Source of the DNA: an uncultured Bacteroides sp.
GTDB lineage: Bacteria; Bacteroidota; Bacteroidia; Bacteroidales; Bacteroidaceae
Reading direction: 5' to 3'
Length of the DNA: 41,131 bases
Assembly: GCA_944320295.1 (NCBI GenBank)
Contig: CALUGY010000074.1
Span: 1-41,131 of the forward strand
The notes under the pieces were generated by a model. It did no database searches and had not been told where the DNA came from. It saw only the letters and a program-made list of their open reading frames with translations. Position 1 is the first letter of the stretch, and each line of letters starts with the position of its first letter. Made by a program: the position numbers and the translations under genes. Positions 31,715 through 39,837 of this stretch are shown one piece after another.

Positions 31715-32755
31715 ATGGCGAAGACATGGAAATACACCCTGCTGCTGGGCGTGCTCATCGTCCTGCTATTCCTGGCCAACCTGATGGCCGGGTCGGTCCG
31801 CATCCCCGCGGCTGAAGTGCTGGGCATACTGGCCGGGCACGACGCCGCCAAGGAGAGCTGGACCTTCATCGTCCGCGAGGCACGCCTGCCCCAGGCCCTG
31901 ACCGCCATGCTCTGCGGCAGCGCCCTGTCCGCCTGCGGGTTGATGCTGCAAACGGCCTTCAAGAACCCGCTGGCGGGCACCTCGATACTCGGCGTGAACT
32001 CCGGCGCGAGCCTTGGGGTGGCGGTGGTCATGCTGGCCGGAGGGGGCGGCATGATGTCGGCGGCGCTGTCGGGCGCGTTCACCATCTCCGGCTTCCTTGC
32101 CGTGCTGCTGGGCGCCTTCGTGGGGGCCATGGCGGTCATGGCCTTGATACTGTTTTTCTCCACCCTTCTACGCAGCGGGGTGATGCTCCTCATCGCGGGC
32201 ATCATGACGGGCTATACGGCATCGTCCGCCATCTCGCTGCTCAACTTCTTCGCCAGCGCCGAGGGGGTGCAGTCCTACATGGTTTGGGGACTGGGCAACT
32301 TCGGCGGCGTGACGTTGCGCCAGATGCCGGCCTTCGCCACGGTGGTGCTGTGCGGGCTCTTCGCCTCGCTGCTGCTCGTCAAGCCGCTGAACGTCCTGCT
32401 GCTGGGCGAGCGGTATGCGGCCAACCTGGGCATCCGCGTGCGCCGCGTGCGCAACGCCCTGCTCGTCGTGGCCGGACTGCTGACGGCGGCGACTACCGCC
32501 TTCTGCGGCCCCATCCTGTTCATCGATCTGGCCGTGCCCCACATGGCACGCCTCATGCTGCGAACCTCCAACCATTCCGTCCTGCTGCCCGTCACCATGC
32601 TGGCCGGGGCGGCCGTGGCATTGCTCTGCAACCTGGCCTGCGTGCTGCCCGGCGACATGGGCATCATCCCCCTGAACGCCGTGACCCCCATCGTCGGCGC
32701 GCCGGTGGTGATATACGTGCTGGTGAGCCAACGCCGCGCGGGCCGCATGGACTGA
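31715..32755 (+). CDS. btuC: Cobalamin ABC transporter permease BtuC (FecCD family)
   Basis: 346 aa, about 9-10 membrane helices. FecCD hallmarks are IVREARLPQALTAMLCGSAL, LQTAFKNPLAGTSILGVNSG, the coupling-helix region LGIRVRRVRNALLVVAGLLT, FCGPILFIDLAVPHMARLML and the end GDMGIIPLNAVTPIVGAPVV. It forms the inner-membrane channel for B12 with an ATPase BtuD. No ATPase gene follows: the next reading frame is a 60-aa DUF4250 protein with its own promoter. The gene is strikingly GC-rich compared with the glycan operon. Confidence 0.92.
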   Translation: MAKTWKYTLLLGVLIVLLFLANLMAGSVRIPAAEVLGILAGHDAAKESWTFIVREARLPQALTAMLCGSALSACGLMLQTAFKNPLAGTSILGVNSGASLGVAVVMLAGGGGMMSAALSGAFTISGFLAVLLGAFVGAMAVMALILFFSTLLRSGVMLLIAGIMTGYTASSAISLLNFFASAEGVQSYMVWGLGNFGGVTLRQMPAFATVVLCGLFASLLLVKPLNVLLLGERYAANLGIRVRRVRNALLVVAGLLTAATTAFCGPILFIDLAVPHMARLMLRTSNHSVLLPVTMLAGAAVALLCNLACVLPGDMGIIPLNAVTPIVGAPVVIYVLVSQRRAGRMD

Positions 32756-32794
32756 CGACGGCCGCCACCCGTCCCTCTTCTTTTGACCATTGTC

Positions 32795-32826
32795 ATTGCC
32801 CGGCCGCGGGCAAACGCCTACCTTTG
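32795..32826 (+). promoter_or_regulatory. Promoter of the DUF4250 gene
   Basis: ATTG at 32795-32798, a 20-base spacer and TACCTTTG at 32819-32826 fit the consensus with one mismatch in the -33 element. It lies 34 bases before ATG 32861, within the gap after btuC. Confidence 0.6.
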
Positions 32827-32860
32827 CAGCCGTATTCGTCTTTATCACATCACGAGGAAC

Positions 32861-33043
32861 ATGAACATGAACTTACCGGAAGACCCGATGATGCTCTACA
32901 GCTTCATCAACACGAAACTGCGTGACCAGTATCCCTCACTCGACGCGCTGTGCGACGACCTGCAGGTCAGCAAGGAGGAGATTACCCGCCGCCTGAAGCG
33001 CGTGGGCTTCGAGTACAATGCCTCGAAGAACCGCTTTTGGTGA
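32861..33043 (+). CDS. DUF4250 domain protein
   Basis: 60 aa, full length for DUF4250. LPEDPMMLYSFINTKLRDQY, then LDALCDDLQVSKEEITRRLK and GFEYNASKNRFW resemble a small winged/helix-turn-helix-like fold, so nucleic-acid binding is possible but unproven. ATG 32861 (MNMNLPEDP) is used; ATG 32867 would remove two residues. It has its own promoter and no obvious link with the btu genes. Confidence 0.8.
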   Translation: MNMNLPEDPMMLYSFINTKLRDQYPSLDALCDDLQVSKEEITRRLKRVGFEYNASKNRFW

Positions 33044-33070
33044 CCCCGCCCCGTTGCCGTGCTATGTGAC

Positions 33071-33220
33071 GGGGGTGTGCCGAACATGAGCATTGCTATC
33101 AAACCGTCATGCTGAACGCATGTGAAGCATCTCCCGAAAGCAGAAGTCGGCAGGAGATCCTTCACTACGTTCAGGATGACAGGGCAAAGCGATAGTCAAC
33201 ACTCATTCCGGCACACCCCT
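33071..33220. repeat. Nested inverted-repeat (MITE/REP-like) element, copy 2
   Basis: Outer arms 33071-33100 (GGGGGTGTGCCGAACATGAG...) and 33191-33220 are imperfect reverse complements. The inner arms 33106-33134 (GTCATGCTGAACG...) and 33153-33180 (ending GTTCAGGATGAC) pair almost fully, so the whole 150 bases can fold into one long hairpin. The inner left arm shares GTCATGCTGAACG and GTGAAGCATCTCCC with the copy at 2296-2323, but the outer arms differ. Confidence 0.75.
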
Positions 33221-33300
33221 GTCTTCGTTCCACCCTGCACAGCGGGACATTCCAGCTATCATGATGGTTATTTATATTGACATCCGGCGGCCAGTTCCCG

Positions 33301-33609
33301 GCCTCCCGGCGGGCTGTTTTCATGCCTCCCGGCGGGCTATTTTCCGGGCTGTTCGCAGGCCTTTTTCGGGGTGCCCGCGAGGTGTCTGCGGGAGAGCTGC
33401 CCAGAACACCCGGAGAGAGCTGGGCAGCTCACCAGGGGTGAGCTGGGCAGGTCATGGGGGGAGAGCTGCCCAGCTCTCTCGAAGGGTGTCCGAGGACCCA
33501 TTTGGAGTACTTCTACGGGGGGGTGGCCCATTCCCGGCCGGAGGGGTGGAAAGGGGCCTACGGAGGCGGCCCGCCAAGGTGCCCGGAAGGGGGCGCGCAT
33601 GGCGGGCCG
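33301..33609. repeat. GC-rich repeat block
   Basis: Two direct repeats of about 23 bases start GCCTCCCGGCGGGCT (33301-33323 and 33324-33345). Then four copies of GAGCTGCCCAG or its complement occur (33394-33404, 33417-33430, 33440-33450, 33461-33478), the last a near-perfect palindrome GAGAGCTGCCCAGCTCTC. Finally CGGCCCGCC (33567-33575) pairs with GGCGGGCCG (33601-33609), a hairpin 23 bases past the tolC-like stop that may end the efflux transcript. The block is non-coding as far as can be seen. Confidence 0.6.
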
Positions 33610-33632
33610 CAGGGGTGCAGTCTGGTTGCGAA

Positions 33633-34988
33633 TTATCTTAACATGCCGCTGGCTTGGCGGTGGGCTATCCAGGCCAGGTAGAGGCGGAAGTGCGCGTCGA
33701 CCTGCGTCTGGTAGGCGGCCTGCCAGAGCGTCTGTGCTTCCAGGTGGTCGGACAGGGTTTCGAGGCCAAGCTTGTACTGTTCTGCGCTGACCCGGCGGTT
33801 CTCCTCGGCTTGTTCGAGCGACGTGTCGGCCAGGTCGCACTCCAGCTGCGCCTCTTCAAGGTTGTGGGCCGCCTGGGTGAGTTGCAGGAGCATCAGCTCT
33901 TGTTGGTCGCTCTGTTCCAGCAGGCTCTGTTGCAGCTTGGCCTTGGCGGCGTTGACCTTGTTCTTGCGTTCGCCGAAGTGGAAGACGGGCACGCTGACGC
34001 TGAGCATTGCCGTGAAGCTTCCCTTGTCGAAGACCTTCTGGTCGTTGATCTCCAGCCCGTTCATGTAGCTGTAGTTGCCCACGATGCCTATCTTGGGCAG
34101 GAGTTCGCTGCGCGAGAGTTTGACCTGCTGTCGGTTCAGTTCCACCTGTTTGTCCAGCAGCTTATACTCCGGGCGGGCGGTGATGTCGTCGGTCTGCACC
34201 GGCCCGGCCTCCACGCGGGGCAGCTCGTCGGACACCCGGATGGGGGTGTGCAGCGGCTTGCCGATGTAGTGGCACAGGTTCATGGCGGCCAGTTGCAGGG
34301 CGTTGCCCGCCTTGTAGAGGTTCATCTGGGCTTCGTTGAGCTTGACTTTCACCTTGAGCACGTCGTTGTGCGTGGCAAGTCCGTGCTTTTGGGCGCTCTG
34401 CACGTTGCGCATCAGCTCGCCGAGGGTGCCGTGGTATGCCTCGGCCACCTTGCGCATCTCCTGGGCCTTGACCATGTTGGCGTAGGCCTTGTCGGTGGCC
34501 ACGATGACCTCGGTTTCCGTCAGCTCCTTGCCCAGGCGGGCCATGTCTTCTCCCAGGCGGGCCATCTTGTAGGCGGCCATGATCTTGCCGCCCATGTAGA
34601 GAGGTTGCTTCACGGTGACGCCGCCCATGTAGACGCCGCCCATCTCGTAATTCAGGTTCACTCCCGGGAAGTAGGCGTACGTGCCGTTGGGCAGCATGTT
34701 GCCCGCGGCGTCGGGTACAAGCACGGGCAGGTTTCCCCCGGGGATGGCCAGCGAGCCGTCGAGCGTGCCGTAGGCTCCCAGGCCGTCGAGGGTGAAGTCT
34801 GGCAGGAAGTTGGCCTTGTAGCTCCGGCGGGTATAGCGGGCGGCTTCCGCCATCTTGCCGGCCGCGGCGACGCGCTTGTTCTGTTCGAGGGCCAGGGCGC
34901 GGCATTGTTCCATGGTGAGCGTCTCCTGCGCGGCGAGACTGCCGCCGCAGAGCAGGGACATGAGCAGGATGATGTGTATCTTATGCAT
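33633..34988 (-). CDS. TolC-family outer-membrane efflux protein
   Basis: 451 aa. A signal peptide (MHKIHIILLMSLLCGGSLAAQ) is followed by ETLTMEQCRALALEQNKRVAAAG, the usual start of the first helical repeat, and the second repeat near ARPEYKLLDKQVELNRQQVKLSRSELLPKIGIVGNYSYMNG. Long heptad-like helices form the periplasmic tunnel. It is the outer-membrane exit duct of the RND pump encoded upstream, 7 bases after the permease stop, as the third gene of the operon. The C-terminal third keeps the paired-helix repeat, so the protein is complete. Confidence 0.9.
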   Translation of the reverse strand: MHKIHIILLMSLLCGGSLAAQETLTMEQCRALALEQNKRVAAAGKMAEAARYTRRSYKANFLPDFTLDGLGAYGTLDGSLAIPGGNLPVLVPDAAGNMLPNGTYAYFPGVNLNYEMGGVYMGGVTVKQPLYMGGKIMAAYKMARLGEDMARLGKELTETEVIVATDKAYANMVKAQEMRKVAEAYHGTLGELMRNVQSAQKHGLATHNDVLKVKVKLNEAQMNLYKAGNALQLAAMNLCHYIGKPLHTPIRVSDELPRVEAGPVQTDDITARPEYKLLDKQVELNRQQVKLSRSELLPKIGIVGNYSYMNGLEINDQKVFDKGSFTAMLSVSVPVFHFGERKNKVNAAKAKLQQSLLEQSDQQELMLLQLTQAAHNLEEAQLECDLADTSLEQAEENRRVSAEQYKLGLETLSDHLEAQTLWQAAYQTQVDAHFRLYLAWIAHRQASGMLR

Positions 34989-34995
34989 AGGACAG

Positions 34996-37900
34996 TTACT
35001 TTTTGATGTGGAAGAATAGTGCGTAGAGCACGGGGATAAAGAGCAGGGTGATGAGCGTCCCGAACAGCAGTCCTCCCATGATGACGGCCGAGAGGGAGCC
35101 GAACATCGGGTCGGTCAGCAGGGGAATCATGCCCAGTATGGTGGTGAGCGAGGCCATCATCACCGGCCGCAGGCGGCTCTGCGAGCTGTCCACCAGGGCG
35201 GTGACGGGCTCCTCGCCGCGGCCTATCTGGAGCGCGATCTCGTCCATCAGCACGATGCCGTTCTTGGTCAGCATCCCTATCAGCCCCAGCGTGCCCACGA
35301 TGGCGACGAAGTCGAACACCTTTCCCGTGACCAGCATCACGGCCACCACGCCCACCAGTATCATGGGCAGGCAGCAAAGTATGATGAGAGGCTTCCGGTA
35401 GTCCTTGAACAACATGATGAGGATGGCAATCATGAGGATGACGGCAAGCGGGAAGTTCTTGAAGAGGTATTTGGTGGACTTCGTGCTGGCTATCTTCTCC
35501 CCTTGCCATTGCAACGTGTAGCCCTCGGGCAGCTGGATCTTGGCCAACTTCCCGGATACTGCCTGCCACGCCTCCTCGGTCTCCAGGCCCGGCGCAGGCG
35601 AGCATTGCACGCGGTAGCTGCGCTGCCCGTTGTAGCGGGGGATGACGGGATATTCCCAGTTGATGGCCACGTCGCGGCTCACCTGCCGCAGGGGCGTGGT
35701 GGCCATCAGGCGTTCTATCAGCTCGTCCTTCGACAGGGTGCCCGCCTTCAACTTGAGGAGCACCTCCTCGGTGAGCACGCTGCCCAATGCCGGCAAGGTG
35801 GAGAACACCTGCACGTTACCCAGGTCTTCAATGGGCCGCCCCTCCTCGTCCACACACTTCAGGTAGATGGCGTTGCGGTGTATGCCTTCATGGAAGCTCC
35901 CCACCGGGATGCCGCCCGTCGCGGCCAGCAGGGACATGCTGACATCGCTGCGGCTCAAGCCCAGGGCGCGTGCGGCGGCCTGGTCATAGTCCACGGTCAG
36001 CACCGGCACCTTCTCGTCCCAGTCGGTGGTGATGAGGCACACCTCCTTCATGCCGGCCATGATGCTCCGTGCACTATCGGCCAGTTGCTTCAACACCGCC
36101 GGGTCCGGGCCCAGGAACTGGGCTTCGATGGGGTATTTCTTGAACATCAGGTTGTAACGCTTCAGCTTGACATATGCGCCGGGATAATGCGAGGTGAGGT
36201 ACTGCTGTATCTCGTCGATGTTGTCCACCAGCTCGCCGGACGACGTGAAGCTCACTATCAGCTCGCCGTACGCCAGCGACGGGTTCGGTATGCTCCTCAC
36301 CAGGTTGTACCTTCCGGGGGCCCCGCCCACCGAGGCCACGATGTCCGTCACCTCCGGCCTTGTCTGCAGGTAAGACTGTATCTCCATCAAGTCGTGCTCC
36401 ACCCGGGTGTAGTCCGTGCCCTCGGGCAACTTGTACTCCATGTATAGCTGGTCGTAGTCCATGTCAGGGAAGAACCCTCTCTTCAGGAACTGGAAGCCGA
36501 ATGCCGACAAGGCCAGCAGTCCCACCATCAGGAACAGGAAGGTGAGCCGGTGTCCCAGCCCCCAATGCAGTCCGCTGCGCAGCCATTCATAGGCCACGCC
36601 CTTGTATACGCGCTTCCCGTGGTCGGTAGGTTCCACCGCCGGGTGCAGGTAGCGGTTGGCGATGAGGGGCACATGCACCAATGCCAGCACCCAACTGAGC
36701 AACAACGACACGGCCAGTATGATGAACAGGTCGCGGGTGTAGACCCCCGCCGTGTCCGGCGACAGGAAGATGGGCAGGAAGGCAAGTATGGCAATCAGCG
36801 TCGCTCCCAGCAGGGGCATGGCCGTCTGCCGTCCGATGGCGGTCAGGGCTTCCATGCGCGGCTTTCCCGCCTTCATGTCCACCAATATGCCGTCCACGAT
36901 GACGATGGCATTGTCCACCAACATGCCCATTGCCAAGATGAACGCGCCCAGCGACACCCGCTGCAAGGTGCCGTCCATATTCCCCAGGAAGAGGAAGGAC
37001 CCGAACACGGTGACGATGAGCGATATCCCGATGATAACCCCGCTCTTGAATCCCATGGTCAGCATCAATATCAAGACCACGATGGCCACGGACTCGATGA
37101 GGTTGATGACGAATGTGCCCAGCGAGGCCGTGACGCGTTCCGGCTGGTAGAACACTTTGTGGTACTCCACCCCGGTGGGGAAGCGTTCCTCGCGAAGCCG
37201 CTCCATTTCCCGCTCCACCGAGTAGCCCACCTTCACGATGTCCGAGCTGGAGGAGGCGGCTATCAGTATCCCTATGGCCCGTTCCCCGTTGTAGAACATC
37301 TCGTTGCGTGTGGGCTTCTCGTAGTCTTTTTCTATTTCCGCGATGTCCCTCAAGCGCAGCTGGTCTCCTTCATGTCCTTGTATGAGCATCCGGCCGATGT
37401 CGTCCACCGTCTTGAACTTGTCGCTCACGGTAACACGTATGCGCCGGTCTTGGTTGTCGAAGTAGCCGCTGTAGGTGGTTTCGTTTTGTCCGTTCAGGGT
37501 CATGAGCACCTCTATGGGTTTTACACCGAGGTTGGCCATGCGGTCTTGCAGCAGGGATATGTTGATGCACTCTTCCCGCTTCCCGTAAAGCTCCACGCGC
37601 TCCACGCCTTCTATCTCGCTCACTTCCCGCTTGATCAGCTCCGCGTAATTGGACAGTTCCCGGTCTTTCAACCCGTCTCCTGTCAAGGCATAGAATATGC
37701 CATACACGTTCCCGAAGTCGTCTTCTACCATCGGGGCATTGGCGCCTTGGGGCAGGGAGGCTCGTGCGTCGTTTACTTTGCGGCGCAGGCGGTCCCAGCA
37801 TTGGTCCACCTTGTCATCGGGCACCGTTGTACTCAGCTCCACTTGGATGAGGGACAGGTCGTTATAGGAGTAACTCTCCACGTTGTCCAGATTGCCCATT

Positions 37901-38121
37901 GTGCGGATGGCTTTTTCCAACGGGTCGGTCACTTCCAGCTCTACTTGGTGCGCGGAAGCACCGGGATATACCGTTGCCACCATGGCCAGTTTGACCTTTA
38001 TTTCGGGGTCTTCCAGTTTGCTCATCTGGTAGCAGGAGATTCCTCCGCCAACCAGCAGGACCGCTATCAGGAAATAAACCAGATTGCGGTTCTTAAAAGC
38101 CCATTTGCTGATGTCTATCAT
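34996..38121 (-). CDS. RND efflux transporter permease (AcrB/MexB superfamily)
   Basis: 1041 aa inner-membrane proton antiporter. One N-terminal helix (NLVYFLIAVLLVGGGISCY) precedes the first porter domain, then helices 2-6 with AMGMLVDNAIVIVDGILVD carrying the TM4 aspartate; a second half repeats this layout from GHRLTFLFLMVGLLALSAFG and ends IMGGLLFGTLITLLFIPVLYALFFHIK. The porter-domain sequence SKLEDPEIKVKLAMVATVYPGAS is typical of the branch often found with MFP lipoproteins in Bacteroidetes. Drugs, bile salts or dyes are likely substrates. Its start overlaps the adaptor stop by 4 bases, so the two are translationally coupled. Confidence 0.92.
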   Translation of the reverse strand: MIDISKWAFKNRNLVYFLIAVLLVGGGISCYQMSKLEDPEIKVKLAMVATVYPGASAHQVELEVTDPLEKAIRTMGNLDNVESYSYNDLSLIQVELSTTVPDDKVDQCWDRLRRKVNDARASLPQGANAPMVEDDFGNVYGIFYALTGDGLKDRELSNYAELIKREVSEIEGVERVELYGKREECINISLLQDRMANLGVKPIEVLMTLNGQNETTYSGYFDNQDRRIRVTVSDKFKTVDDIGRMLIQGHEGDQLRLRDIAEIEKDYEKPTRNEMFYNGERAIGILIAASSSSDIVKVGYSVEREMERLREERFPTGVEYHKVFYQPERVTASLGTFVINLIESVAIVVLILMLTMGFKSGVIIGISLIVTVFGSFLFLGNMDGTLQRVSLGAFILAMGMLVDNAIVIVDGILVDMKAGKPRMEALTAIGRQTAMPLLGATLIAILAFLPIFLSPDTAGVYTRDLFIILAVSLLLSWVLALVHVPLIANRYLHPAVEPTDHGKRVYKGVAYEWLRSGLHWGLGHRLTFLFLMVGLLALSAFGFQFLKRGFFPDMDYDQLYMEYKLPEGTDYTRVEHDLMEIQSYLQTRPEVTDIVASVGGAPGRYNLVRSIPNPSLAYGELIVSFTSSGELVDNIDEIQQYLTSHYPGAYVKLKRYNLMFKKYPIEAQFLGPDPAVLKQLADSARSIMAGMKEVCLITTDWDEKVPVLTVDYDQAAARALGLSRSDVSMSLLAATGGIPVGSFHEGIHRNAIYLKCVDEEGRPIEDLGNVQVFSTLPALGSVLTEEVLLKLKAGTLSKDELIERLMATTPLRQVSRDVAINWEYPVIPRYNGQRSYRVQCSPAPGLETEEAWQAVSGKLAKIQLPEGYTLQWQGEKIASTKSTKYLFKNFPLAVILMIAILIMLFKDYRKPLIILCCLPMILVGVVAVMLVTGKVFDFVAIVGTLGLIGMLTKNGIVLMDEIALQIGRGEEPVTALVDSSQSRLRPVMMASLTTILGMIPLLTDPMFGSLSAVIMGGLLFGTLITLLFIPVLYALFFHIKK

Positions 38122-39191
38122 AACAGTCCTCCTTCGTTAGTGGCGGAAACCGGAGGCAATGCCTTGACCTTTTCGCCATTGTTTATGTGGTGTACACCGG
38201 ACGACACTACACAGTCTCCGGCTTTCAAGTCTTCGCCTCTGAGCAGCATGTCGCCATTGCCGGTGAGACGCAAGCACTCCACTTCCGTACGGCGCACTTG
38301 CCCGTTGTCTTGTTGATATATGTATATGTAGGTTTGCCCGTCTTGTTGCCACACGGAACTACCCGGCACGCTGTAAATGGCCTGCCCCTCTGTCCGGCAA
38401 TAGATGGACACCATGGTGTTCATGCCAGGAGAGGGTAGTGGCATCACGCTTTTGTCCATTTTCAGGTGTATGGCGTATAGCTGGTTGGCATTGGCCTTTT
38501 CCGTTATCCCGATGAGTTGCAGAGGATACTCTTTGCCCGGGTAGATGTCGAGCGTGCAGCTGAACTTTTCGAACGTGTTCCGCCGGATGTATTCCGAGGC
38601 TGGCAGGTTCAGTTCCACTTCGGGCGTGTCTTGGCTGATGATGGAGATGACGGGCATTCCGGCCGCTACGGTTTCGTGCTCGTCGAACAACGTCTTCTGC
38701 ACGTAGCCGTCGAACGGTGCATACAGGTAGGCATATGCCAGCATGTCCTTATGGTTCTTGTATTTGGCTTCTATTTGCTGCAGGCCGTAACGCGCCTTGT
38801 CGTATGCGACAGGGGTCGTTCCGCCTTCGTTGTATAGGGCGATGACACGTTCGGCTTCGCCTTTCACTTGTTGGTATTCTGCTTCGGTGGCTTTCAGTTG
38901 GACGGCATAGTCGGTGGTATCCAGGCGTGCCAGCAATTGTCCCTTGCGTACTTTGGCTCCTTCGTTTACGTAAATCCTTTCGATGGTGCCGCTTACACGG
39001 AATGCAATGTTTATGTCGTGTGCCGCTTTCACCCTGCCGGGAAATTGCAGTACAGAAAGAGAAGATGCCGTGCGCACCGTGTCTATTTTTACCGTTTTAT
39101 ATTCCTGTCCTGTGGAGTTGTCCGTCTTGCTTGTGCATGACACCAAGGCGATGAGGCCTATCAACCCGATGAAATGAAAGTAAATCTTCAT
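38118..39191 (-). CDS. RND efflux periplasmic adaptor (membrane fusion protein), lipoprotein
   Basis: 357 aa, first gene of the efflux operon. Lipobox LIALVSC with Cys19 anchors it to the inner membrane. FPGRVKAAHDINIAFRVSGTIERIYVNEGAKVRKGQLLARLD is the split-lipoyl (biotinyl-like) domain start (only partly quoted: FRVSGTIERIYVNEG), followed by a short helical hairpin, YLYAPFDGYVQKTLFDEHET returning the lipoyl half, a beta-barrel and a membrane-proximal domain. It bridges the RND pump and the TolC-like duct. The leader of its transcript holds the 22-bp array at 39267-39353. Confidence 0.9.
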   Translation of the reverse strand: MKIYFHFIGLIGLIALVSCTSKTDNSTGQEYKTVKIDTVRTASSLSVLQFPGRVKAAHDINIAFRVSGTIERIYVNEGAKVRKGQLLARLDTTDYAVQLKATEAEYQQVKGEAERVIALYNEGGTTPVAYDKARYGLQQIEAKYKNHKDMLAYAYLYAPFDGYVQKTLFDEHETVAAGMPVISIISQDTPEVELNLPASEYIRRNTFEKFSCTLDIYPGKEYPLQLIGITEKANANQLYAIHLKMDKSVMPLPSPGMNTMVSIYCRTEGQAIYSVPGSSVWQQDGQTYIYIYQQDNGQVRRTEVECLRLTGNGDMLLRGEDLKAGDCVVSSGVHHINNGEKVKALPPVSATNEGGLL

Positions 39192-39266
39192 TGCTTATTG
39201 TATTATAGTTAGTTATATTCAGTTACCACGAGCGCGTTATCCTGCATATTTGCGGGCTTTGCTTCC

Positions 39267-39353
39267 AACGTGTTCCGCTTTCGGTCGCAACATGTTCCGT
39301 TGCCGCTCGCAACATGTCGCGTGTTTGTCCGCAACGTGTTGCGCTTGGCACGC
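39267..39353. repeat. Four tandem 22-bp units
   Basis: Units at 39267-39288, 39289-39310, 39311-39332 and 39333-39353 follow AACrTGTtsCGyktysgyycGC. The pattern AACGTGTTCCG within them is nearly palindromic, and matches TTCCAACGCGTTGCGGG at about 26055-26071. The array lies in the untranslated leader of the efflux operon. Confidence 0.65.
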
Positions 39354-39479
39354 TTGTATATGGGGAAAGTTCGGCTCTGCTTTATGAAACAATTATGAGA
39401 CATTAAAGTTCTTTCTTCTGGTCGGATAATTGCATGTTTTTTATTTCATTGGCAGGTCGTTTCCCATATTCTTTTGGCA

Positions 39480-39511
39480 CAAAAGTAGTGCGCATGGTAA
39501 GGACGGGAAAG
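39480..39511 (-). promoter_or_regulatory. Promoter of the RND efflux operon
   Basis: Minus-strand TACTTTTG (39487-39480) fits the -7 TAnnTTTG. About 20 bases upstream is CTTTC instead of TTTG. It implies a leader of about 280 bases before the adaptor ATG, long enough for regulation by the repeated sequence within it. Confidence 0.5.
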
Positions 39512-39837
39512 TGCAATACGAGCGATAATGTGTCCGATTTGTACTATTTTGCTATGTTTTGCTGTGATTATTCGACTTTATCTCCTTGTTGTGCGGGAAA
39601 GGCGAAGCTGTTTTTCCACTATCTACGGCCTGCATTTCCTGCGCGTCACCGGAGAATTTGCATATATGATATCGCCGGTTACGGTATGACTGGTAAAATG
39701 TTCTTTTCGTTCAGTTTGAATGAAGATAAGGCGAAAAAAGGAACGTGGCAATAAATGCAAGGTGTGTATGGAGTGGCGTTGGGAAAACAAAGGGGAGCAC
39801 TTGTGCAGTTTTTTATAGGCTTCCCCTTTGGGGTGGT

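Larger units (their letters stand above)
33044..33632. other. Intergenic region between convergent DUF4250 and efflux operon
   Basis: No gene is supported. It contains a nested inverted-repeat element (33071-33220), a short unremarkable stretch, and a very GC-rich repeat block (33301-33609). Confidence 0.7.
39192..39837. other. Intergenic region between efflux operon and beta-lactamase
   Basis: Both neighbours are on the minus strand; this is the leader/promoter region of the efflux operon and the downstream region of bla. It holds the 22-bp array (39267-39353) and the promoter (39480-39511). The rest (about 39512-39837) is featureless to my reading. A 106-codon plus-strand frame at 39434-39754 lacks any protein-like pattern. 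Confidence 0.65.

Noticed and set aside
33654..35006. A 450-codon plus-strand frame opposite the TolC-like gene
   Set aside because: Covers exactly the antisense of the TolC-family gene and has no recognisable protein pattern.
36550..38316. A 588-codon open frame on the plus strand within the RND pump
   Set aside because: Antisense shadow of the permease; low-complexity His/Gln-rich translation without motifs.
39434..39754. A 106-codon plus-strand frame between the efflux and beta-lactamase genes
   Set aside because: No domain, no promoter and no plausible start context; it runs across the minus-strand efflux promoter.
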